Of a stretch of 64,000 bases of DNA, positions 23,484-32,607 are shown piece by piece. Under the pieces are notes generated by a model. That model saw only the letters and a list, made by a program, of their open reading frames with translations, searched no databases and was not told the DNA's origin. Where the stretch lies: positions 1,116,001-1,180,000 of the forward strand of contig NC_026737.1 in NCBI RefSeq assembly GCF_000210295.1, read 5' to 3'. The position numbers and the translations under genes were made by a program. The DNA comes from Trypanosoma brucei gambiense DAL972 (taxonomy: Eukaryota; Euglenozoa; Kinetoplastea; Trypanosomatida; Trypanosomatidae). Position 1 is the first letter of the stretch. Each line of letters begins with the position of its first letter.

Positions 23484-24041
23484 GATACTGGTAACTCAAC
23501 GTAATCCAACGTGAAAACTACAAGACAAAAAGGGAATAATAACAAAGTATTGGTACAGGATTAAGAGACTGCATATGTACAGATATGTTGGATTGTGACA
23601 CAATAAGAGTCCATATGATAATTGTATATAAGAGTGTAGGAAAGGGAACTATTATGATGGATAGCGTTATATAAGCCATAACAGTGAGAAAGTAATTCAA
23701 CATACATTTCCCTATACACACATCATTCATGTATCCGATACAAAAACATAAAACATCACTAGGCACAAGAGTAAATGTGTAAATAGAGCATTATAATATC
23801 ATAGACTGGATGCCAGTAACAAAAACAAAGCACACTAGCAGTCACAGTTAACATTCAACTGGCAACAGCATGGGAGACATTGTTCAGTTTCATATTCCTT
23901 GGTTGTCTAAAGGTAAAATAGAAAGAATGGGTCTGAGGGAATATGAGGAAAGTTACAATAAGCATATGAAAACATGCAGGAAGCGATGCACAGGTATTAG
24001 ATGTTGCCAGTATTTGTCTCCAACAATATGATGTCGATATT
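23484..24041 (-). other. Short spacer between copies D and E
   Basis: 558 bases, about half the usual spacer. The part near the D start resembles other spacers, with the putative acceptor AG lost (TT at 23622-23623). Near 24005 the sequence departs from the common 3' flank and runs straight into the alternative C-terminal coding region of copy E. The roughly 560 bases of flank found after A, B, C, D and G are missing. Confidence 0.7.
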
Positions 24042-27000
24042 TCAACTATTTTTTCCATTGTCCCCGAGAGATGTGCCAAATAATGGTTCACGTGAATCAA
24101 ATTTCTCCAAGGTGCCGTTAAACATATTAATATCTATTGTACTACAAGAGTATATCGAAAAGTCGAATTTGTCAGTCGGTGACATACATAGGTATTCTTT
24201 TACTTCCATCGGCGTGCGAAAGCGAACGGAAGGTAGTGGATGCTGCCGTCCTAACTGGCTAACATCGCAAATGCTATGAGATAAAGCAAATGAACTTCTT
24301 TCCGTTGATAAAGCTGTACCTGTGCTATTACGTATAACGACATTCATAATTGGTCCAGCTCTTACTGCAATGTGATGCACAGCGAGCCGGAATGTTGCCT
24401 TATCCCACCTATTCTTCACACTTTTAGGTGGAGGGACACGCCAGCGTTCACAAATAGATGTGAGCATCCTCTGTCGCTGGGTAGCAGGGAGTGTGCCAAG
24501 TACAGTCTCAAGGGACTGTGCAACATGCAACGAGGAACCACATAACTCATGTGTAGAAGAGCAGATATCGCTTACATCAGTAAATATTCCTTCACTTTCT
24601 TCATTTTCCTCATCCTCAACGTCACGGTCAAGGCGCAGAGCAGCAAAGGTACGGCCAGGTACAGCATTCAACTGGTACATTTCCACAGGCTTCGGCACAC
24701 CACGTAGCGGCACATCACCCAAAGGCGTTACATTAATTTGCTCACGCTCTTCACCACTCAGTGACAGGTATGTTGAGCGCGTCATCAGCACCTGACCACC
24801 GTTACCAACACTCTCCGTGCGTGCTGCCATGTTGGATGTGCGTCCATAATAGTCGTAACCTTTCGTTACTTCATCATGACGAATATCACACAATCCAGTA
24901 TGAATCCCCACACGTACACGCAACCCATTCCACAGTTGCCGATAAACCTCAGGGTCCAGGCTCGCAGTTGGTGGTGTGTAATCACTGTCATCTTCCGCAC
25001 GCTGTCGTTCGAATTCACGGTAAGACTCATCAAGCTCAGTGGTCTTCCAGTCATGGTTTAGAAAATCACGTTGCAAGTCACATGCGAGTTGTGCAGCAGC
25101 GAAGGGACTTTTACACGCAATCATAAAAGAGTCTCCAACAGTTTTCACTTCGTAGCACTCATACCGTGTGATGAGGGAGCGGATCAAACGGTGATGTGTT
25201 GCCACAAGGTCAGGCATTTGCTCAGGGTGTGCTGCCCACTGCGCTGTACTGCTCTCGATATCAGTGAATATTAATGTTACGGGGTCTGTTGGTTCCTTGG
25301 GAGCATTATTATTGTCACGGGCGTTCCGGCGTGATGATCTTATGACAAGTACCAGAACCGTAACAAACAGTGCCAATACAACAACGCAGCTGACTGCAAT
25401 AGCAGCAATGTGTCCTCTCTTAAGTCGAAACCATTTAGCGTAACCATCCATCATCAATGGTGTGACGTGAGTCACCACAGGAGACACGGAAGGATTCAGA
25501 ACACGTGACATCGACCATACAGAAATATGCGTCGCACCATAGTTCACAGCACAGTGTTTCTCTTCAAATGAAGCTCCGTTAGTACACTTGTCATCAAAAG
25601 GACCATATCGCATATCATCAACTGTAATGACAGATTGGCTGAAGATGGCGTCTACAAGCTCCTCCGGCGTTACATGTCCCATACGTTGCAGGACATTTAT
25701 CATTGCACGTGCGGTGACATATCCAAGTAATGACAATGGCTTCCACTTCGACTCATCTCGTACAACTCTGTGGAACTCACGTACCAAATCAGATTTTGTG
25801 TTCTTATCTCCCCAATGTGGCAGATTCGTTGCGAATAGCAGACGGTCAGCAAATGGCTTGTTACGGAAGGCACTCACAAGTTCATCATAGAGTAACGCAA
25901 CATCAAAGAACGGGACGAAGATACGCACATTATGGTGTTTGCCAAGGTGAGAGAGGATTATGGGGATATCATCTGAGATGAGACCTGCAACTAATACCTC
26001 ACCTGCAGTCGGTAGCTTGTCTCTCAAAGTAGAACCTTCACCACTCGCAACAAAGGAGCTTAATGACGATTCAAAGAAGTCAAGTGTTTTGTTCAGCATC
26101 TCTCCAATATCTTTCGTATCACCACTACGCACAATGGCATGCATCTTTCCAGCACCATTTTGTATGATATGCTCAACTATCACGAATAGTTGTTGCTCAA
26201 GTGTTGGTGACAGGTGGATCACATTCCTTCTGGGGTTACTCAGTTGTGGTGTGAGTGTTATGGGATCGATGAATGCCATACCCTTCGTCGACAGTAACGA
26301 ATCATCCACAACACCAAACACAGCAGTTACAACTCGCTCCTTCACTTCATCATACAGAGCTGTAGAAGTATCATGAGATTTCGAGGATAGCCAGTGTAAA
26401 AAGAATCTATCAGAGTGACCAAGTTGACCCTTTCCAACAACATAAAAGGCACCATCGTATATTGCCTCTGCAGTACGCAGTGCCTTTGGGTCATCAGTTA
26501 GTTTAAACATGATGCCACTCAATGGGGCGTACAGCTGTGACAGGTCTCGATAGCAGCGAGATGAAGTAAGAGCTAATACACCTTCCTTCATAGGATGTAG
26601 ACGGAGATCCTCTTCCATCTTCTTCATGTACACCACATTCCCACCCTGATTACATAAACATGATGCACCCCGCTCACCCGCCATACCACGGCACTCACCA
26701 CCAAAGTCACCAACAACAATATCATCAATTACATAACGACGTTGATTGTAAAGTGATGTAATAAATGCATCCCTGCTAGTTAGCCATTCGCGACAACTCA
26801 GTGCTTGTTTCAATACCTCTCCAGCAATCCATCCACTCACCATCAGCTCACCTTCAGTGTCTTGCTCGGTGAAGTTGCTTTCGTCAACATTTAGGTTAAC
26901 ATTCCATTGTCCAGTGCCACTCAGATTATCTTTCTTTTCCTTCAGGTACTTTGCCATATCATCCTTGAATCGTTTGATTGCATCATAGCCATCATCCTTC

Positions 27001-27911
27001 GCAAGTGGATTAGTCCCAGTTATTATTATCTTATCAGGCACAAACCTGTCTCTACCCAATTCCTTTTCCCACTTATTCTCAATGACATATTGGAGTGTAG
27101 AGGGTATGAGCAAATATCCACCTTTTGTCCTTTCATCTTCTAATGATTTAATTAGGAATTTCTTCGTATCAGGGATTGGAGAGCCAAATACAATCACACC
27201 CTGAGGTCGAGTATTTGCAAACTTATTCCACTCCGCACTGAAGCTACTGTCATCCGATTCCTTTTCAATTTGACTCTTCAATGCAAAAACACCGCACAGT
27301 TTGCGATCCATCCGTGTTGTCAATTCCACAGCAAGCTTATATTCATCATCACCATAAGAAACATCTTTCAAGTACATGAAACCCAGCCGATGTAACCGTA
27401 ACTGAGTGATAGCATAACGGAGAAGAGCAAGCATCTCAGCAGCGGGTGATGCTGTCAGGAAGTACAGATTACGATTCCAACTGCGTACCTTACTGGATCC
27501 TGTGAAGGGTGAGAAACTAATCACATTCTTTTCTTTGAAATATTTCAAGAGACCTAGAGTATTTTGGTCACCCACAGGTCCCAGTATAATAGATATTTTA
27601 TTGTTTTCGCCAAATGATGTTTCGTTATTCAGAAAGTCAGCATATTTAGAATCATCCATGGGTGGAACATATACCACTTCCACATTAGCACCTGACGGCG
27701 GGTTTCCGTTGGTAATGGATACGTTGAAGCCTGCAGTAATAGGATCATATATCTTTGCTGAAATCTTGTTACTGTATAACATGTTGTATACCTTCACCTG
27801 TATTTTATCATTTGCAAGTGATGATGCAGTCAGCACCTGTAGTAACAGAGAAAACACTACGTAAGTGAATGCACCATCTCTAACATACAATTCACGCATG
27901 AAGGTAACCAT
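24042..27911 (-). CDS. GRESAG4: Receptor-type adenylate cyclase with alternative tail, GRESAG4 copy E
   Basis: 1289 residues, intact, with the usual signal peptide, ectodomain, membrane span and cyclase motifs (FTDIESS, VKTVGDS, TSNMAARTES). After the shared sequence GRTFAALRLDR the protein switches to a different, longer C-terminal tail. This tail has SEGIFTDVSDICSS and CERWRVPPPKSVKNRW, and ends with LGDNGKNS. It still aligns locally with the common tail around LPATQRQRML and CERWRV, so the two tails are diverged homologues. The N-terminal variable block is also unusual (FLNNETSFGENNKISI, then GDQN in place of GDKN). The tail is cytosolic, so the change could affect anchoring or partners rather than ligand binding; this is inference. 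Confidence 0.95.
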   Translation of the reverse strand: MVTFMRELYVRDGAFTYVVFSLLLQVLTASSLANDKIQVKVYNMLYSNKISAKIYDPITAGFNVSITNGNPPSGANVEVVYVPPMDDSKYADFLNNETSFGENNKISIILGPVGDQNTLGLLKYFKEKNVISFSPFTGSSKVRSWNRNLYFLTASPAAEMLALLRYAITQLRLHRLGFMYLKDVSYGDDEYKLAVELTTRMDRKLCGVFALKSQIEKESDDSSFSAEWNKFANTRPQGVIVFGSPIPDTKKFLIKSLEDERTKGGYLLIPSTLQYVIENKWEKELGRDRFVPDKIIITGTNPLAKDDGYDAIKRFKDDMAKYLKEKKDNLSGTGQWNVNLNVDESNFTEQDTEGELMVSGWIAGEVLKQALSCREWLTSRDAFITSLYNQRRYVIDDIVVGDFGGECRGMAGERGASCLCNQGGNVVYMKKMEEDLRLHPMKEGVLALTSSRCYRDLSQLYAPLSGIMFKLTDDPKALRTAEAIYDGAFYVVGKGQLGHSDRFFLHWLSSKSHDTSTALYDEVKERVVTAVFGVVDDSLLSTKGMAFIDPITLTPQLSNPRRNVIHLSPTLEQQLFVIVEHIIQNGAGKMHAIVRSGDTKDIGEMLNKTLDFFESSLSSFVASGEGSTLRDKLPTAGEVLVAGLISDDIPIILSHLGKHHNVRIFVPFFDVALLYDELVSAFRNKPFADRLLFATNLPHWGDKNTKSDLVREFHRVVRDESKWKPLSLLGYVTARAMINVLQRMGHVTPEELVDAIFSQSVITVDDMRYGPFDDKCTNGASFEEKHCAVNYGATHISVWSMSRVLNPSVSPVVTHVTPLMMDGYAKWFRLKRGHIAAIAVSCVVVLALFVTVLVLVIRSSRRNARDNNNAPKEPTDPVTLIFTDIESSTAQWAAHPEQMPDLVATHHRLIRSLITRYECYEVKTVGDSFMIACKSPFAAAQLACDLQRDFLNHDWKTTELDESYREFERQRAEDDSDYTPPTASLDPEVYRQLWNGLRVRVGIHTGLCDIRHDEVTKGYDYYGRTSNMAARTESVGNGGQVLMTRSTYLSLSGEEREQINVTPLGDVPLRGVPKPVEMYQLNAVPGRTFAALRLDRDVEDEENEESEGIFTDVSDICSSTHELCGSSLHVAQSLETVLGTLPATQRQRMLTSICERWRVPPPKSVKNRWDKATFRLAVHHIAVRAGPIMNVVIRNSTGTALSTERSSFALSHSICDVSQLGRQHPLPSVRFRTPMEVKEYLCMSPTDKFDFSIYSCSTIDINMFNGTLEKFDSREPLFGTSLGDNGKNS

Positions 27912-28469
27912 GATACTGGTAACTCAACGTAATCCAACGTGAAAACTACAAGACAAAAAGGGAATAATAACAAAGTATTGGTACAGGATTAAGAGACTGC
28001 ATATGTACAGATATGTTGGATTGTGACACAATAAGAGTCCATATGATAATTGTATATAAGAGTGTAGGAAAGGGAACTATTATGATGGATAGCGTTATAT
28101 AAGCCATAACAGTGAGAAAGTAATTCAACACACATTCCCCTATACACACATCATTCATGTATCCGATACAAAAACAGAAAACATCACTAGGTATAAGAGT
28201 AAATGTGTAAATAGAGCATTATAATATCATAGACTGGATGCCAGTAACAAAAACAAAGCACACTAGCAGTCACAGTTAACATTCAACTGGCAACAGCATG
28301 GGAGACATTGTTCAGTTTCATATTCCTTGGTTGTCTAAAGGTAAAATAGAAAGAATGGGTGTGAGGGAATATGAGGAAAGTTACAATAAGCATATGAAAA
28401 CATGCAGGAAGCGATGCACAGGTATTAGATGTTGCCAGTATTTGTCTCCAACAATATGATGTCGATATT
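27912..28469 (-). other. Short spacer between copies E and F
   Basis: 558 bases, the same length and organisation as the D/E spacer. It holds the 5' region of E, with the acceptor AG lost (TT at 28050-28051), followed directly by the alternative 3' end of copy F. No gene is visible. Confidence 0.7.
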
Positions 28470-31400
28470 TCAACTATTTTTTCCATTGTCCCCGAGAGAT
28501 GTGCCAAATAATGGTTCACGTGAATCAAATTTCTCCAAGGTGCCGTTAAACATATTAATATCTATTGTACTACAAGAGTATATCGAAACGTCGAATTTGT
28601 CAGTCGGTGACATACATAGGTATTCTGTTACTTCCATCGGTGCTTCAATTCGAACGGAAGGTAGTGGATGCTGCCGTCCTAACTGGCTAACATCGCAAAT
28701 GCTATGAGATGGAGGACACGGCTTTCTTTCCGCGCATACTGCTGCAGCTGCGGCATTGCGTATATTGACACTCATTACTGGTCCAGCTCTTACTGCAATA
28801 TGACGTATAACGAGCCGGAATGTTGCTTTATCCCACCTATTCTTCACACTTTTAGGTGGAGGGACACGCCAGCGTTCACAAATAGATGTGAGCATCCTCT
28901 GTCGCTGGGTAGCAGGGAGAGTACTAAAAACAGTGTCAAGGGACTGTGCAACATGCAACGAGGAACCACATAACTCATGTGTAGAAGAGCAAATATCGCT
29001 TACATCAGTAAATATTCCTTCACTTTCTTTGCCTTCCTCCTCAGCTTCACGGTCAAGGCGCAGAGCAGCAAAGGTACGGCCAGGTACAGCATTCAACTGG
29101 TACATTTCCACAGGCTTCGGCACACCACGTAGCGGCACATCACCCAAAGGCGTTACATTAATTTGCTCACGTTCCAAAGTACTTAGTGCATGATACGCCG
29201 CAAGGGTCATCAGCACCTGACCACCGTTACCAACACTCTCCGTGCGTGCTGCCATGTTGGATGTGCGTCCATAATAGTCGTAACCTTTCGTTACTTCATC
29301 ATGACGAATATCACACAATCCAGTATGAATCCCCACACGTACACGCAACCCATTCCACAGTTGCCGATAAACCTCAGGGTCCAGGCTCGCAGTTGGTGGT
29401 GTGTAATCACTGTCATCTTCCGCACGCTTTCGTTCGAATTCACGGTAAGACTCATCAAGCTCAGTGGTCTTCCAGTCATGGTTTAGAAAATCACGTTGCA
29501 AGTCACATGCGAATGGTGCAGCAGCGAAGNNNNNNNNNNNNNNNNNNNNNNNNNNNNNNNNNNNNNNNNNNNNNNNNNNNNNNNNNNNNNNNNNNNNNNN
29601 NNNNNNNNNNNNNNNNNNNNNNNNNNNNNTTAATGTCGATTCAAAGAAGTCAAGTGTTTTTGGCAACACTTTCCTAACTCCTCTCGTATCACCACTACGC
29701 ACAATGGCATGCATCTTTCCAGCACCGTTTTGTATGATATGCTCAACTATCACGAATAGTTGTTGCTCAAGTGTTGGTGACAGGTGGATCACATTCCTTC
29801 TGGGGTTACTCAGTTGTGGTGTGAGTGTTATAGGATCGATGAATGCCATACCCTTCGTGGACAGTAACGAATCATCCACAACACCAAACACAGCAGTTAC
29901 AACTCGCTTCTCCACTTCATCATACAGAGCTGTAGAAGTGTCATGAGATTTCGAGGATAGCCAGTGCAAAAAGAATCTATCAGAGTGACCAAGTCGACCC
30001 TTTCCAACAACATAAAAGGCACCATCGTATATTGCCTCTGCAGTACGCAGTGCCTTTGGGTCATCAGTTAGTTTAAACATGATGCCACTCAATGGGGCGT
30101 ACAGCTGTGACAGGTCTCGATAGCAGCGAGATGAAGTAAGAGCTAATACACCTTCCTTCATAGGGTACAGACGGAGATCCTTTCCCATCTTCTTCATGTA
30201 CACCACATTCCCACCCTGATTACATAAACATGATGCACCCCGCTCACCCGCCATACCACGGCACTCACCACCAAAGTCACCAACAACAATATCATCAATT
30301 ACATAACGACGTTGATTGTAAAGTGATGTAATAAATGCATCCCTGCTAGTTAGCCATTCGCGACAACTCAGTGCTTGTTTCAATACCTCTCCAGCAATCC
30401 ATCCACTCACCATCAGCTCACCTTCAGTGTCTTGCTCGGTGAAGTTGCTTTCGTCAACATTTAGGTTAACATTCCATTGTCCAGTGCCACTCAGAATATC
30501 TTTCTTTTCCTTCAGGTACTTTGCCATATCATCCTTGAATCGTTTGATTGCATCATAGCCATCATCCTTCGCAAGTGGATTAGTCCCAGTTATTATTATC
30601 TTATCAGGCACAAACCTGTCTCTACCCAATTCCTTTTCCCACTTGTTCTTGATGACATATTGGAGTGTAGAGGGTATGAGCAAATATCCACCTTTTGTCC
30701 TTTCATCTTCTAATGATTTCATTAGGAATTTCTTCGTATCAGGGATTGGAGAGCCAAATACAATCACACCCTGAGGTCGAGTATTTGCAAACTTATTCCA
30801 CTCTGCACTGAAGCTACTGTCATCCGATTCCTTACCAATTTGACTCTTCAATGCAAAAACACCGCACAGTTTGCGATCCATCCGTGTTGTCAATTCCACA
30901 GCAAGCTTATATTCATCATCACCATAAGAAACATCTTTCAAGTACATGAAACCCAGCCGATGTAACCGTAACTGAGTGATAGCATAACGGAGAAGAGCAA
31001 GCATCTCAGCAGCGGGTGATGCTGTCAGGAAGTACAGATTAGGATTCCAACTGCGTACCTTACTGGATCCTGTGAAGGGTGAGAAACTAATCACATTCTT
31101 TTCTTTGAAATATTTCAAGAGACCTAGAGTGTTTTTATCACCCACAGGTCCCAGTATAACAGGGAGTTCCTCACCATTATTGTCGTTGCTAAAGGACGTT
31201 TCGCTATTTAAATGACCAACATAATCTGAATCATTCTTCGGTGGAACATATACCACTTCCACATTAGCACCTGACGGCGGGTTCCCGTTGGTAATGGATG
31301 CGTTGAAGCCTGCAATAATAGGATCATATATCTTTGCTGAAATCTTGTTACTGTATAACATGTTGTATACCTTCACCTGTATTTTATCATTTGCAAGTGA

Positions 31401-31490
31401 TGATGCAGTCAGCACCTGTAGTAACAGAGAAAACACTACGTAAGTGAATGCACCATCTCTAACATACAATTCACGCATGAAGGTAACCAT
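28470..31490 (-). CDS. GRESAG4: Receptor-type adenylate cyclase, GRESAG4 copy F, interrupted by assembly gap
   Basis: The start at 31490 and stop at 28470 are both present, but a 100-N run (29530-29629) hides the membrane-proximal ectodomain, the membrane span and the first half of the cyclase domain, including both metal-binding aspartates. The equivalent stretch in copy E is 955 bases (25105-26059). With 955 bases restored the unit length would be about 4434, which fits copy E's 4428 plus a six-base difference in the N-terminal block, and frame is kept. The expected full length is about 1291 residues. It carries the E-type tail and a divergent block within the catalytic region (LMTLAAYHALSTLEREQ in place of LMTRSTYLSLSGEEREQ). 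Bases at the gap edges differ from all other copies and may be low quality. Confidence 0.85.
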   Translation of the reverse strand: MVTFMRELYVRDGAFTYVVFSLLLQVLTASSLANDKIQVKVYNMLYSNKISAKIYDPIIAGFNASITNGNPPSGANVEVVYVPPKNDSDYVGHLNSETSFSNDNNGEELPVILGPVGDKNTLGLLKYFKEKNVISFSPFTGSSKVRSWNPNLYFLTASPAAEMLALLRYAITQLRLHRLGFMYLKDVSYGDDEYKLAVELTTRMDRKLCGVFALKSQIGKESDDSSFSAEWNKFANTRPQGVIVFGSPIPDTKKFLMKSLEDERTKGGYLLIPSTLQYVIKNKWEKELGRDRFVPDKIIITGTNPLAKDDGYDAIKRFKDDMAKYLKEKKDILSGTGQWNVNLNVDESNFTEQDTEGELMVSGWIAGEVLKQALSCREWLTSRDAFITSLYNQRRYVIDDIVVGDFGGECRGMAGERGASCLCNQGGNVVYMKKMGKDLRLYPMKEGVLALTSSRCYRDLSQLYAPLSGIMFKLTDDPKALRTAEAIYDGAFYVVGKGRLGHSDRFFLHWLSSKSHDTSTALYDEVEKRVVTAVFGVVDDSLLSTKGMAFIDPITLTPQLSNPRRNVIHLSPTLEQQLFVIVEHIIQNGAGKMHAIVRSGDTRGVRKVLPKTLDFFESTLXXXXXXXXXXXXXXXXXXXXXXXXXXXXXXXXXXFAAAPFACDLQRDFLNHDWKTTELDESYREFERKRAEDDSDYTPPTASLDPEVYRQLWNGLRVRVGIHTGLCDIRHDEVTKGYDYYGRTSNMAARTESVGNGGQVLMTLAAYHALSTLEREQINVTPLGDVPLRGVPKPVEMYQLNAVPGRTFAALRLDREAEEEGKESEGIFTDVSDICSSTHELCGSSLHVAQSLDTVFSTLPATQRQRMLTSICERWRVPPPKSVKNRWDKATFRLVIRHIAVRAGPVMSVNIRNAAAAAVCAERKPCPPSHSICDVSQLGRQHPLPSVRIEAPMEVTEYLCMSPTDKFDVSIYSCSTIDINMFNGTLEKFDSREPLFGTSLGDNGKNS
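29530..29629. other. Assembly gap (100 N)
   Basis: An exact run of 100 undetermined bases, the usual placeholder for a gap of unknown size. Comparison with copy E predicts about 955 true bases. Collapse of near-identical repeats is the likely cause. Confidence 0.98.
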
Positions 31491-32607
31491 GATACTGGTA
31501 ACTCAACGTAATCCAACGTGAAAACTACAAGACAAAAAGGGAATAATAACAAAGTATTGGTACAGGATTAAGAGACTGCATATGTACAGATATGTTGGAT
31601 TGTGACACAACAAGAGTCCATATGATAATTGTATATAAGAGTGTAGGAAAGGGAACTATTATGATGGATAGCGTTATATAAGCCATAACAGTGACAAAGT
31701 AATTCAACATACATTCCCCTATACACACATCATTCATGTATCCGATACAAAAACATAAAACATCACTAGGCACAAGAGTAAATGTGTAAATAGAGCATTA
31801 TAATATCATAGACGATGCCAGTAACAAAAACAAAGCACACTAGCAGTCACAGTTAACATTCAACTGGCAACAGCATGGGAGACATTGTTCAGTTTCATAT
31901 TCCTTGGTTGTCTAAAGGTAAAATAGAAAGAATGGGTCTGAGGGAATATGAGGAAAGTTACGATAAGCATATGAAAACATGCAGGAAGCTATGCACAGGT
32001 ATTAGATGTTGTAAATAGTTGTCGGCAGCAGTTTCATTTGAGAAGTACCTCTCACAAGCCAAAATCTCCAAAGGAGAGATGTAAAAAGGGATTGAAGCAA
32101 ACACGGAAAATAAACACCAGATGATAGTTTTACTTCATGGCAACCCCCACTTCACGGGTTTCACCTTCTTATCGTACACATCTTTAGGTGTATGAACACA
32201 ACTGATAACAACACATTAGAGGTAGAGAACCTCACTTGACCACAGCACACACAAACGGCAATTTAAGCTTATTTAACTAATAAATATATTATTTAAAAGA
32301 GTGAGATAATCAAAAGTGGTATGGGTGCTCACATCCAATTCCACACCAAAAACAAGAAGATTTGCGATCTTCAAACACAGTTCTCAAAAGGAGAGTACCC
32401 ATGTCAGAAATAAGGAGCGCATTAGTGCATGGAGGTGGTTAAAATCCACAACATATCACTTTATTACATGCACAACAAAAGGAAAGGGACAATTAGTCGC
32501 CACTTTATACAAAATAAATCTAAAGAAAAGATTGCACACATGATGTAAAACAACTTATTCATTCACTTCAATAGCAAAGCGCACATATAGCAATGTTACG
32601 GGGAATA
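31491..32607 (-). other. Spacer between copies F and G
   Basis: 1117 bases of the long spacer type. The putative acceptor AG of copy F is lost (TT at 31629-31630). The 3' flank of copy G has the common middle segment and the C/D/G-type segment near 32404-32500. No gene is visible. Confidence 0.6.
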
